A DNA stretch of 64,000 nt from Madurella fahalii (lineage: Eukaryota; Ascomycota; Sordariomycetes; Sordariales): NCBI GenBank assembly GCA_029876055.1, contig CM056874.1, positions 5,766,001-5,830,000 of the forward strand, given 5' to 3'. Below, piece after piece: positions 11,201-22,364 of the stretch; the first letter of the stretch is position 1, and each line of letters starts with the position of its first letter. Position numbers and translations under genes: made by a program. Under the pieces are notes generated by a model. It saw only the letters and a list, made by a program, of their open reading frames with translations. It made no database searches and had not been told where the DNA came from.

Positions 11201-12218
11201 TGTGCTGGTACGACGTGTTTCCGTGTCGAGGACCTGGCCGATACAGCCGACCGCAACCAATAACAGCCATGCAACAACTGGGTATCCTTACTCAGCTCCT
11301 CCTATCAATAATAATGAGGCTGTCTTACAGTCGTTCCCGCCCGCCCCGACCGCGGAGCAGCTGTCAAGCCTCAGCAACCGCACCAGCATACCGCGGCCGC
11401 TATCGGGCAGCTTCCAACTGCCGCGCGTATCGAACGACGACAACGGCATGAGCGGCAAAAACGATTGGCGGCGAACCTCTTACCAACGACCCGTCTCTCA
11501 ACAGGCACATTACTCATTCCCCTTCCCAGCACAACCCCAGCTCCAGCAATTCAACTCGCACACCACCATCCAAGAGCCGCAAACCCGCGGACCGCACGAC
11601 TCATCCCCCGTACCGCCCGACGAAGACATGCCCCTCATCATCAGCACGCCCACAGGCGTCTCGGGTGCCTTTGACCCGCCGGACCGACGCACGTCTGGCC
11701 GGCGCGCAGAGACGCCCATCTTGGCACCTGTCCCGCGCCACCCGCGCCCTCAGACACAAGCATCCATTCTACGCCCCGCGCCGGATCGTCTCGATACCAC
11801 CTTCAGCGCCGGCGGTCCCGGCACGGCGCCGGGACAGGGGAACCTCGTCCTCAACATCCCGCCGCCCCCGCCGGGGTCGACGTCCACGGGAGGGGGCAGC
11901 TTCTCGCGGCGGGTGCCGAGCCTGAGCCGGCGGGCGAGCCGCGCAGAGCGGAGCGCGGCCAAGAACGTGGCCGACGCCAAGAAGAGGGGATGGAGCGGGC
12001 GGACGACGACTACGATGACGACGATGAGGAGCAAGAGCAGGAGGAGGAAGAGGGAGAAGGAGAAAGAGAGGGACTTTGACGCGGCCAGCACCGCGTGGAC
12101 CGACGTCACTACGCACAGCATCCGGGCGCCGTCGAGGGCGGGGCCGTCGAGGTTGGGGCTGAGTGTGCTGAGCATGCAGGAGGCCAAGGAGAGGAATCGG
12201 AAGTGTGTGGTTATGTGA
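8239..12218 (+). CDS. F-box protein with propeller-like domain and CaaX tail
   Basis: The model has two exons, 8239-8384 and 8477-12218, joined over a 92 nt intron (GTATGC donor, CCCAG acceptor), giving 1295 aa. The intron interrupts the F-box, and joining restores FERLPDEIIQQILQ followed by a typical F-box second half ending NTKWRSVAQQ (about residues 40-75). Residues ~120-560 look like a degenerate WD40/beta-propeller, with repeated strand patterns such as ISPSPKG-like openings, IHVIDVRG and VDIYDL. The C-terminal half is disordered and rich in Pro, Ser and Arg, with repeated PPVPP units near 10720-10830, then a basic stretch at 11990-12070. The last four residues are CVVM, a CaaX prenylation motif. 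Inference: a membrane-anchored SCF substrate receptor. The target is unknown. F-box and CaaX are clear; the propeller is inferred from pattern only. Confidence 0.8.
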
Positions 12219-12884
12219 TATTTGGATTTTGGGATTTGGGGGGAGGGGCTGTTGGATGATGAGGGTGTGTTGGATTGAGCAAAAAGGGGTTGAAAGAAAG
12301 GAGAAGTGGTTGTTGCTGTTGTTGGGAGGGAGGGATTAGATGAGTATATGGATACTAATTTACCTAGGTATGTATGGTATGGTACGGTATGTATGGCTTG
12401 GCTGGTATTTCCCTTGGACTGTGCTTTATTACAAAACTCGGGCGAGCTCGATGCTGGAGACAACAGCACAGCAAACTCGGGCTGGGGTCTGGGATGGGCG
12501 GCTTCTGATGATGATGTGTTGGGCGGACGCATGTCTGTTGCAAAATCTTGTTGTTTTGTTTGGGGAATTTCCTTAAGAGCGGACTGCGATGATACCAGAT
12601 AATTGTGATGATGAGATAGGTAGAATATACATGTATGGGTGTGGGCACTGTATACTTGAGCTGTGCAGTGTTCCTCTTGATGCATGATCTGGTGCCATGG
12701 AGTCGTAAGGCATAAAAAGTACATCGCTCAAGAGGCTAGCGTCTAATAGGGACAACGTCCAGGCCTCATGGTTTGTGACCGGAAGTGCCCTCGGCCTGAC
12801 GCGGATGTTCCTCATGCGCTCGGGACGAGCAAACCTAATAAAACCCCCCTGGTCACCTCGTATTTGAGATTGTTGCTTGGGATC
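12219..12884. other. Convergent 3' region
   Basis: No gene was seen in this 666 bp stretch between two 3' ends. It is AT-richer and G/T-rich on the plus strand near 12220-12420, as expected for 3' flank. Confidence 0.5.
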
Positions 12885-13127
12885 TCATCGCCCCTTCCGC
12901 TCAGACTTGTCCACCTCCTCCACGGTCTCTACATGGCCCCCCGGCGCGACAGCATCGGCGTCCTGCCCCGAGACGTGCAACCCCACCGACTTGTCGGTTG
13001 AGGCTGTCTCTTGCTGGTAGATCTGGGATTTCAAGTCTGACGGGACCGGCGGCGGGGGTGTTGCTGTGGCGACGTTGGGGCCGTCGTGGGCGGCGATGGA
13101 GTTGCCTCGGCTCGAGTTCGTGGCCAT
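12885..13127 (-). CDS. Small hydrophilic protein, unknown function
   Basis: An intact single-exon frame of 80 aa starting MATNSSRGNS. The sequence before the ATG is A-rich on the coding strand, a good fungal start context, and codon third positions are GC-rich like neighbouring genes. The product is charged and disordered, with a PPPPVP stretch and an acidic-then-basic end (VEEVDKSERKGR). It has no signal peptide, membrane segment or known domain. It is divergent from the gene starting at 13369, with 241 bp between the start codons, so a shared promoter is possible. I do not recognise the family. It could be a chance frame, but length, codon use and position favour a real gene. Confidence 0.6.
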   Translation of the reverse strand: MATNSSRGNSIAAHDGPNVATATPPPPVPSDLKSQIYQQETASTDKSVGLHVSGQDADAVAPGGHVETVEEVDKSERKGR

Positions 13128-13368
13128 TATTTTTTGTTGTTGGTTTGTTTGCTTGGGGTTAGGACATGGTTGGGACGAATTCAGCGAGTTCTGAGGGCGA
13201 CGAGGTGAACGAGCCGTGAGATGATGTCACTTGGGCTGCTGATAATATAATTGGGGGTGAGCACGGACCAGGCAGCGTCCACCGAGGTGAAATGTTTACT
13301 TTTTCCCTTAGAATTGACTTTTCTTGTACCTACCGGGGACCTCAACCGCACAGTATGATACAACGACA

Positions 13369-15112
13369 ATGCTCGCTCGTATTTGTCCTCGTTCCATGAG
13401 GGAACGCCTCCTGTCCCCTGGGCGAGTTTCGTTGTCTTACTATGGCTTCCAAAGCCGAGCCAAGCTTCACTTCATAACGGTCAATCTGGACCCGTCGCGG
13501 GCTCCGGAAGCTGAGTTGAAGGTGAGAACCCGCTCTACCGTGCTGAAACGGCGCGCAGGTTCGTGGTTGGATGTCCGGACTAAACAACACGAGGCGGACT
13601 TAGCAAGCAGCCCTTAATGCTCTTAAAAATTCCAAGTCAGGCGATACGCAACGCAACGGCTCTTCCAATGCCGATGCTGAGCTTGCCGAATGCGCTTCGG
13701 CCCAGCAACAAGAAGATGCCGCCATCATCCTAGCTTCTAGGTCTCTGGCGTCGTGGTTAGAGGATACTGCCTTTGTCTCGCGGCTACTCAAGCACTCTGG
13801 TCTTGTCGGAAACCCCGTCTCGCGGCAACAAATGATCCACGTGTTGAGCGCTGCTGTCGACGAGGTTCCGCGGTTTGACCGCCGGTGCAACTCCTACGCC
13901 TCGTCCGAAGGCCTATCCATTCTTTGTGGGGGGCTGCGTAATCTCCCTGGCCTTTGGAAAGAGGGGAATGTCGAAGCGGGCGCCCAGTCATGTCTCGAGT
14001 TCCAGGTCACCCAGGTCAAACGTACTGGGCAGCTAAAAGTTAACCTCCCCCTCGCCAACACCGTCTTTAGCAATGGTAGGCCCCATACGCTCTTTGCGAA
14101 TCTATGGCAAACCGACGGCGCAGCAGGCCTGCGTTTGGTGAAAAGGATGGAGAGGACAACGCAAGCCATCGACACTGGATCGGCGTCTCCAGGAGGGCGG
14201 CCTGAGCGGTTGCCGAAGGCCGTAGTGGCTTCCCGCCTCGTGCCCGTGACGGAGGCGCGCAGGATCGTTGCCGGTCTGGGGAACATCTTGCGCCAGATTG
14301 ATATCAATGGAACATCGGCCCCGGCGTCCAAGGAATTGGAGGCTATCATTCCAGCACTCCTCAAGGAGCGCCAGACACAGTTGGGTCAGCGCGGCCATCA
14401 TCTCGCAGCTGGTCCCATTGGTGTTTGGGCGCTCATCATGCCCGCTCATGTTGTTGAAGACCGTCTACGCTCGTGGCCGGCCCCTCTTGAGCCATTATAC
14501 TCGAAGAACTACGAGATTCCGCTCGACGAACCGGCCCTCGCCAAGCGGATGCTCGAGGCCACGAACGGGTTCCTAGCTGCCGGCTGCCAATTCCGCAAGA
14601 TCTGTGAGTCCATCACTCCCACGCCTACTTTACAACCCTAACACACATGGACAGTGAGCGGTGGTGGTGGCTGGGGCTCCAAGCAGGGACTGCTCTCGTT
14701 GGACCCCCAAACTAGACTAGCGGTGAGCGAGCAGCAAGACCTAGAGGACTTTATCAAATCCTTCCACGGTGATCATGGCTCGACTGGGAGCATCGTAGCT
14801 CCTGGGTCGTACGTACAATTCTTCGTCGAGCCGGCTTTGCGTCCGGAGCAGGAATCAGAGTTGTGCTGGCCTCGGGAGTGCTATAGCGCGAGCTCCCCTA
14901 CCGTCGCCATTGGGACATCCGGTGCTACTCCCTGGCCGCCTCAAGACGACTTGGCCGAGGCATGGCCAGCTTTGTTTGGTGCAGTCTCCTCCCAAGGTTT
15001 ATACCTCTCGGCATACGGTTCACTCCCAGACGTCAACACTGTCGCCAGCAAGCTTGACGCGCCCCGTTCATATGTGGTTTCCACAAACCTCGATTCCTCC
15101 AAACCTTTGTGA
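13369..15112 (+). CDS. Conserved-looking protein, probably mitochondrial, function unknown
   Basis: The model has three exons, 13369-13521, 13604-14603 and 14655-15112. Introns are 82 nt (GTGAGA donor, TTAG acceptor) and 51 nt (GTGAGT donor, ACAG acceptor), and the product is 536 aa in a continuous frame. The first ~40 residues are Arg-rich and free of acidic residues (MLARICPRSMRERLLSPGRV), which suggests a mitochondrial presequence. The body is globular, with a glycine-rich motif created across the second splice (LSGGGGWGSKQGLLSLDP, near residue 385). I recall similar motifs in uncharacterised Pezizomycotina proteins but cannot name the family with confidence; a FIST-like fold is one weak possibility. 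No membrane segment was seen. The 51 nt intron is short but has good signals, and the reading frame requires it. Confidence 0.75.
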
Positions 15113-15970
15113 AAAATGGGAACGCTAAGCGTGCCACCCGCGTTGGCTGCATCTCATTGCTCGGATAGGAGGTTCCGTCTACTTCAACTCGCCGGAAAGC
15201 GTCCTAACCAACCTTTCATCGACAAGCCCCCAATCCAATTCTGAATCAAATTCAATCGGCTTCTCCTGCTCGACACCTTCTCCTCTCTGAACCCGGCCTC
15301 CTAATACCGGCGGAAGCATTATAGCACTGCAGTCCCCATCCGCTCGGCGCAATGTATAACATGCTATGGTTTCCCGGCTCTGCCCAGGTGGCCTCAATCA
15401 CCCCGAATAACCTCCCTCCCTATAAACCAGGGCATTAGAAACGTCTCGTTTCTTTCCCTCCCCGAAACTCTACAACAACCGCCATATGGCAGTCGGACCG
15501 TGAACAACCTACGATACCCTTCCTGACTACCGGGCTATATCTGTCATCGATTTGAAAGCCAGACTCCAGTCAGCAACAGGACATTCCTGCCTGCCTGCCT
15601 ACCCGCCTGCCAGACCACAGAGAACCATAACCCAAGTAGAGGCTTAATCACCCACCATCACGCTCAACGAGGTGCCATCTTAGCTGGAGCAAGTGAACAA
15701 TCACCACCAAGGAGAATCTCAGAGGAACAAAGGATAATTCATTCTACCGGAACATGGATAAGAAAGAGTAAGAGCTGCCGGGCGGGAATACAATACACCA
15801 TTCGTAATCTGGAGTAAAGCAAGGCAGAACAAATACGAAGAACTAGCTACCCAGGCAACCCAGCCAATTCATATATATATCCTCCCTACGCCCAATAATC
15901 TTAGAGAGGAGAAGACACCCGTGTTAACCCTTTAGTTCATTCTACAATGAACGGGAACTCGCTCCCTCCT
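15113..15970. other. Convergent intergenic region
   Basis: No gene is supported. It contains a short CCTG-type repeat near 15590-15612 and an (AT)n run near 15871-15880. It separates the 3' ends of the preceding gene and the ALY/REF gene. Confidence 0.5.
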
Positions 15971-17650
15971 TCACTCGATCATATCGATATCATCTCCACC
16001 CTGCTGCTGCTGCGGCAGCATCCCATTCGCATCCCCAGCCCCAGTAGCGGCCGCAGCCGTGGGGGCATCATCCTGCTGCGCGTTCCCGCCGCCAAAGTAA
16101 TCCTCCATCTCTGCATCCAACTCCTCCTGCGTCTTCCGCGGCCGTCCATCCCGCGCCGTCCGCTCACCCCGATCCCCGCGTCTACCCCCACCGGCACCAC
16201 CACCGGCACCTTCCCGCCTTGCCCCAGGCCTCCGACCGGCATCCCTCCGCCTGCTAGGCAGCGGACTGCGCGAGCGGCTCCCCTTGCCTCCACCGCCGCC
16301 GCCGCCAGGCCTATACCGATCGACACCCCTGCGGGCAGCCTCCTCGTCCGACTCGCGACGGGGCGAGAGGGAACGCGATCGCCCCTCGGGCACCGTGATG
16401 CGCTCGGCGAGCGGGCGGCCGGGCACGACGGCGCTGTCAAAGGGGTTTCGCCGCGGCCCGCTTGGCAGCAGTGTGAGGCGGATAGGTTGACCGGCGGCAT
16501 TGGCGCCGTCAAACTCCTTGATGGCCTGCGTGGCGTCGCGGTGCGACTCGTACGTGACGAAGGCGGTGCCCTCGGAGCGGCCCGCGCGGTCGTATTTCAT
16601 GTCGACCTTGATGACTGGGCCGATTCGGCTAAAGAGTCCCTGCGAGAGAGAAAGAGAAGAGAGGGGTGGTGAGCGGGCTGCGCTGTTGGACTTGCTGGGG
16701 GTTTTTGTTTTCTTTTTCCAATGCTCACCTCCAAATCCTCCTGGGTTAATTCGTAATGGACGTTGTCCACCCGGAGCTTTGCGCCTCTGGAGTCGCTAGC
16801 AGATTGTCTGGTCAGTGTGCAGCTCTCGGCGGACAGCGGTGCGGCGGTGCAGCGGTGCGGTCGTACCTAGACGGCTCGGGCGAGTATCGTCGTCTCGGGG
16901 CAGAACGACGGCTCCCTGTGTATGATGACTGTTAATTACGATCTCGTTTGCGGAGCAGTAGTGTATTCCCCCAAAACATACCATGGTCCTCGAATTTGTC
17001 ATGAACCCACTCGCTGCAGTACCCGGTCAATGGCTTTGTTCCTCATGCGCAGCGTGACGGTCTCGGTATATACGCACGAGTCGAGGTTCCGCGGTGCATC
17101 GTCTCTGAAGGGCTGTCCCGCCAAACAAGTCGGGAGCTGTTAGCCGGCATGATTCAACTGAGTGATTACCTTCCCCAGGCGCGGGATCCGATCTGGGCCC
17201 GCATCGAGTCGCCGCACACGCGCACACAAGTTCGTGCTAATGGCTGCGCCGCGAACGTCCGAGAGAGGGTAGCCGGAGAAGAGCGAATATGTCTGGAGGG
17301 GAAGGAGAAGAGAGAGGGCTCAAAAAACCTAGCACGTTGTGCCCCAACACACGGGCTGAGCAATTGCGCCTGACCGACGGGGAGCATGCTTGAGGGCAAG
17401 GCCATACGTACCTTTCTGACGCCATCCCGAGGATAGTCCGACCTATCACGACGACGGCCGCTGTTGTTGCCTCGATTGCCACGAGAGGACCTGCCGCTCT
17501 GTAGCCTTGCGTATTAGCCCAGCCTGGCGATGTCCTCGATGGTTCGCTCGTGAACGGCGAAGAGAGCGAGGAGAGCAAGACGGATCGTAAACGCACCTGC
17601 TTGCGTTCGGCAAGTATCTCGTCAAGACTGCGGTCTAGCCCACGCTCCAT
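15971..17650 (-). CDS. YRA1: mRNA export adaptor of the ALY/REF (Yra1/Mlo3) family
   Basis: The model has seven exons on the minus strand: 17597-17650, 17412-17498, 17078-17112, 16982-17013, 16867-16915, 16729-16795 and 15971-16639. All introns are GT-AG, and the total of 993 nt codes 330 aa. Exon 1 encodes MERGLDRSLDEILAERKQ, the N-terminal motif that binds the helicase Sub2/UAP56. Exon 2 is RG-rich. The RRM starts in exon 6 with RNP2-like LRVDNVHYEL and continues with LFSRIGPVIKVDM and GTAFVTYES. A long Arg/Gly region follows, and the C-terminus ends with the conserved TQEELDAEMEDYF helix and an acidic tail. Family knowledge: the protein packages mRNA with TREX and hands it to the Mex67 export receptor. 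Intron 2 (17113-17411, 299 nt) is much longer than the others (64-98 nt). In budding yeast YRA1 an unusual intron carries autoregulation; whether that applies here is unknown. Confidence 0.92.
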
Positions 17651-18389
17651 TGTATCCGGCGACGGCCAGGAATGATGGTAGAATTGGTAGAATCGGCGGA
17701 CTCTTGGCGGCGCTGTCGGAAGGCGGGCAAAGCACCAGTTGTTCCAGTTTGGGGTTCGAGTCTGACGGGTCAGGGAAGTGGGCCAAACGGACCCGAGTGG
17801 GGCTGCTCAGCTGAATGAGATATGCGCTTATCGAGGGATCTCTGTCAAGGCGTGGATTACTACTACATTTCCTTGCACATCCCTCTCACAAGAGCCAATA
17901 TGCCCTGACATGCATGCAGTTCACCAAGTCCTTATCTTCACACGATCCTGTCCACCTGCTGGGTTTCAGTCTACTTCGCATTTTTGGTAACCGCCCTGAC
18001 ACTGGATACATATGACACTGAGAAAGCCGGCAAAACCAATTGAGAAAAGAGAAAACCAGCCTTCCCTTGATAAGCATGCGAGCACTCAGCACCATCCAAC
18101 CGATTAAGGTGCAGGCGCTAGCCTCCTATCTGCGCTTTTTGGTGGACAAACGTCGCCAGATGCCAGGACCCCCGCAACAAAAAGAAAAAAAGGGGAAAAA
18201 AAAAAAAAGAAAAGAAAGAAAAGTAAAGGGAAAGCAGCCGTGCACTCCAAAAAATCTTTCTCCTCTACCAGATGACCGCGACACAATGCCCCTCAAGTAT
18301 AGTGCGAGATGCTAATGCCAATGTGCGGTATGTGTGAGGTAAAGCCGAGAGAAAGAACGCGTAATGTGAGACGAGGAAGATGTTTGTGC
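17651..18389. other. Intergenic between eIF4A and YRA1
   Basis: No gene was seen. It includes the YRA1 promoter (right of eIF4A's 3' end) and an A-rich simple tract at 18177-18228. A tRNA-like box B string near 17750 does not fold into a tRNA arm. Confidence 0.5.
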
Positions 18390-19933
18390 TTAAATCAGGT
18401 CGGCCACATTCATGGGCATCTCTTCGATCTGGGTGCTGTAGAACTGCTCAATCTCGCGCATCATGCGCACATCCTCGGCGGTAACGAAGTTGATGGCAAC
18501 TCCCTTACGGCCGAAACGACCGCCACGACCGATGCGGTGGATGTAGTTCTCGCGGTTGGCGGGAAGGTCGTAGTTGATGACCAGCGAAACCTGCTGGACG
18601 TCGATACCACGGGCGAGCAAGTCAGTGGCGATCAGGACACGAGACGAGCCGGACCGGAACTCCTTCATAATCAGGTCACGCTGGGCCTGATCCATGTCGC
18701 CGTGCATGGCAGAGACGGTAAAGTCACGGGCCGTGAGCTTGTCGGTGAGCCAGTCGACCTTGCGGCGTGTGTTGCAGAAGATGACAGCCTGTGTGATGGT
18801 GACGGTCTCGTAGAGATCCGACAGAGTGTCAAGCTTCCACTCTTCCTTCTCCACAGCGATGTAGAACTGCTTGATACCCTCCAGGGTGAGCTCGTCCTTC
18901 TTGACAAGGATGCGGACGGGGTCGCGCATGAACTTGGTGGTGACCTCGAGCACATCCTGGGGCATCGTGGCGGAGAGAAGGACGACCTGGGTAGACTGGG
19001 GTAGCAGCTGGAAGATGTCGTAGATTTGCTCGGTGAAACCACGCTGCGGAACCGTTAACACCCGAATCAGTCTGTTACTCAGAAAGCAGCACCTACAGAA
19101 AGCATCTCATCGGCCTCGTCGAGAACGAACATCTTCATGGCGTCAGTCTTAAGGAAGCGGCGCTGAATCATGTCCTGAACGCGGCCCGGCGTGCCAACAA
19201 CGACCTGGGGGCCATCCTGCAGGGCCTTCATGTCATCGCGAACGCTGGTGCCACCAATGCAGGCATGGCACTCAACGTTCATGAAGTCGCCGATGGCAAC
19301 GACAACCTTCTGGATCTGCTGGGCCAGCTCACGGGTCGGCGCAAGGATGAGCGCCTGGCACTGCTTGACGTTGGGGTCGATCTTCTGGAGAACAGAGATG
19401 GAGAAGGTGGCAGTCTTGCCGGTACCGGACTGGGCCTGGGCAATAACATCGTGGCCTAGGTGCTGTCAGCCGCTGGCTACCCATAGAGCAAGAGCGAAAA
19501 GCTTTGCTTTGGCTTACCCTTGATGACCGGCATGATAGCGCGCTGCTGGATAGCAGACGGACGCTCGAAGCCATAAGCATAGATACCTTGGACGCATTAG
19601 CGGTCGCCGCCTAAATCGTCACCCGCACATTTGTTCGCCGGCAGGAGCTCTTACCGCGAAGCAGCTCGGACTTCAGGTTCATCTCATCGAAGGAGTCGAC
19701 GGTCTCATCGTAGTTAGACTCGATCTGTCCTGTGGTGCGAAAACCTTGTCAGCCGTCATGCTCGATGTGCTGTACGGAGTGGGGGTTTTGTGGAAGTTGG
19801 GCGGGGATCCTAGCAGCCGGCGCACATTCTGCGCAGCGCACACTCTGCTGGACAACGGTATCTCCCCTGTGCAGAGAATATCGTGGACAAACGTACCCTC
19901 AGGGACATCCTCGAGTCCCTTGTCGGTAGCCAT
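18390..19933 (-). CDS. TIF1: Translation initiation factor eIF4A, DEAD-box RNA helicase
   Basis: The model has five exons: 19897-19933, 19655-19729, 19518-19586, 19097-19455 and 18390-19043. The product is 397 aa, the usual eIF4A length. It begins MATDKGLEDVPEG. Motifs in order are the Q motif (FERPSAIQQR), motif I AQSGTGKT, Ia PTRELA, Ib TPGR, II DEAD, III SAT, then in domain 2 motif V ATDLLARGID and VI HRIGRGGRFG. It ends NVADLI. Family knowledge: the ATP-dependent helicase of eIF4F, unwinding 5' leaders for ribosome scanning in the cytoplasm. Several introns cluster in the first 70 codons, typical of highly expressed fungal genes. The acceptor of intron 2 is AAG rather than YAG, but no other acceptor preserves the frame and the Q-motif sequence. 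Confidence 0.97.
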
Positions 19934-20625
19934 GATTGCGGTGTAGGTTTCGCAGAGATTTCCAGATCCAAGCCCGGCTTAGATCTAGAAATGCAGTTGA
20001 AGATGGCGGGGCAGCGAAGAAAAAAAAATCCGCAGACGACTCGGCGCGAGCGCTGCAGAAGGTCTCGTGGTAAATAGAGTTCTAAGAAAGAAAATATAGA
20101 TTCGCGGTTCTCAGTACGCTACTGAGAACGTTCGGATCTATGTAAATCGTGGTATTTGTGGTTGTTTGTTCCTTTGACTTTGTAGTAGGTAGTCGGAGAG
20201 GAAAGAGCCTGAACTGGAGGGGGGAAGCGATAAAAATTCCTTGGGAGGAGCAGAATTTGTGAGGGCCTAAGGCATCAACCCCTCCATCCAACACGGTATG
20301 GTGGGGCACTGGGGCATGGACGACGGTGTACGCGACCACTGCAATTTTTCTAAGTGCCCACAGGGGCAAAAGCCAGTCACCAAGCTGCAAAGTTTTGGAA
20401 ATTTTTTGTGAACCTACTACCTACCTAAACTTTTTTCAGCAAGAGAGGGGCGTTGGTGCCCTCAAACCGGCCGGCTTAACACGCCAGAGCTCAAGGCTCA
20501 TTACCTACCGTCCCTGACTCACCGATCCGAGGACTTATTCGTGGCAACTTTAAGTAGATAACCGAGTCTTACACTAAACACCGCCGCAAAGACAAGTTCC
20601 CCAGAGTGAATGTGATTCGACAGTC
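19934..20625. other. Divergent promoter region, eIF4A and F-box/JmjC gene
   Basis: About 690 bp between two divergent starts. No gene was seen. A short A-run at 20021-20029 and T/A-rich patches (20330-20440) are visible. The eIF4A leader probably extends to around 20090. Confidence 0.5.
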
Positions 20626-22364
20626 ATGCTCCTACCTTCACATCCACGCCAAATTCGGAATATTAGGCCTGACAAGGATGGCGATAAAAGTCATCCTTTG
20701 AGTCACGCAATGACTGACCATATCGATGATGCCAACGAGGGCTCACCCATCCCGCCGCACCCCCTTGGCATCAAGCCCCTGGGTAACAAGTACTTTTCCA
20801 ACGGCGACGATGCACGGACGTTCTCGGGAACTTTGCAGGTGCTGCCGGACGAGATGCTCGTTCAGCTTCTCGAATTTCTGGATAAGCGGGCTCTGAGGTT
20901 GCTGGGGTACACATGCAGATTCCTGTTTGCCTGTTCCATGTCCGACGATATTTGGAAGGCAATCTTTCTAGAGTGAGTTGGGCCCCAGCCGATCACCGAC
21001 ATATCTTGGTTGCGGAGTGACTGGAGCCCGAAGCTGCCCAGACCAGGGGTGGTAGCGGCCCCAGTATCTCGAGATAGAATTCGTGGTGAGAGTAGACCCT
21101 AAAGGCCTTAGTCAGGCTCAAAGAGGATCAGGGCGCCGCACGGGTGATGGAGGCTTTGCTGGTCATGAGCATTGTTGACGAAGCCGCCAGGTCAGAATTG
21201 GGCAAGAAATCCTCCTTCAAGTGGCGCGGTTCTTGGAGAGCGACGGTTCTGGGCCTGTCCCCCGGACAAAGGATCCGGATAGACTGCGGCAATGTCTTCT
21301 CCGATGTTCTGCACCGACCGTTTGTGTGTAGTCATATCTCGCTGCGACATTACACGAAGCAAATTCCGGCAGCCAACGAGATTGATAGGCTTGAGGACCT
21401 CTCGTACGACGAGTTCGCCGAGAAGTGGTGCAAGAAGCCGTTCATTCTCACAAAATGCATCCAGCCTTGGCCAGCGATGAGGTCCTGGAGCTTAGACAGC
21501 CTCCTTTCCCAATACGGGGATGTTGTGTTCCGAGCAGAGGCTGTGGACTGGTCATTTGCAACCTACTGTCAATACATGCGCGACAACCAAGACGAGAGTC
21601 CCCTCTACCTATTTGACAAGAAGTTTGCCGAAAAGATGTCGCTAAAAATTGGTAAAGGCGAGGGGACCGCGTATTGGAAGCCCGACTGTTTCGGACCGGA
21701 TCTCTTCGAGTTTCTAGGAGCCGAGCGGCCGGCGCACCGCTGGCTCATCATCGGCCCAGAGCGCAGCGGATCTACGTTTCACAAGGACCCCAACGCAACC
21801 AGTGCCTGGAACGCTGTGATTCAAGGTGCTAAGTACTGGATCATGTTTCCGCCGTCGACGTCGGTCCCCGGGGTGTTTGTCTCGAAGGACAGTAGCGAGG
21901 TCACCAGCCCACTAAGCATTGCCGAATGGCTCCTGGAGTTCCACGCCGAAGCGAGGAAGATGCCGGAATGCAAGGAAGGGATCTGCCAGGCCGGCGAGAT
22001 TCTCCATGTGCCCAGTGGATGGTGGCATCTCGTGGTGAACCTCGAGGATGGGATCGCCCTAACACAGAACTTTGTGCCCGAGTCCCATCTTGGTGGTGTC
22101 TTGTCCTTCCTGAAGGACAAGGCAGACCAGGTATCCGGATTTAAGAACGAGGTCTCAGACCCCTACAGCCTGTTTGTTAACCGGCTTCGGGAGGAGCGTC
22201 CCGGCCTGCTTGAGGATGGGCTCAGGCAGTTAGCAGAGAGGAAGAGACGATGGGACACAGTGGTGGGCGCTGATGACGCCACCGGAGACCAGCCGCAGAA
22301 GAAGAGCACCGGATTCAGTTTTGGATTTGGCTTTGGAGATGAGGACGAAGAGGAGATGCCGTAG
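20626..22364 (+). CDS. F-box and JmjC-domain protein
   Basis: The model has two exons, 20626-20972 and 21191-22364, with a 218 nt intron (GTGAGT donor, GCCAG acceptor), giving 506 aa. An in-frame ATG at 20710 would give 478 aa and is an equally plausible start. The F-box spans about residues 70-115 (LQVLPDEMLVQLLEFLDKR to DDIWKAIFLE). The JmjC region (about 165-430) has the iron-binding HxD in STFHKDPN (near residue 312) and the distal His in SGWWHLVVN (near residue 394). WKPDCFGPDLFEFLG and WLIIGPERSGS are typical of the JMJD6-like branch. Family knowledge: such enzymes are Fe(II)/2-oxoglutarate oxygenases acting on protein side chains (hydroxylation or demethylation). The substrate is not predictable here. 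The F-box suggests a link to Skp1. The C-terminus is acidic (GDEDEEEMP). Confidence 0.9.

Noticed and set aside
17740..17775. tRNA-like box B (GGTTCGAGTC)
   Set aside because: The flanking bases do not pair as a T arm and no acceptor or anticodon stem can be drawn.
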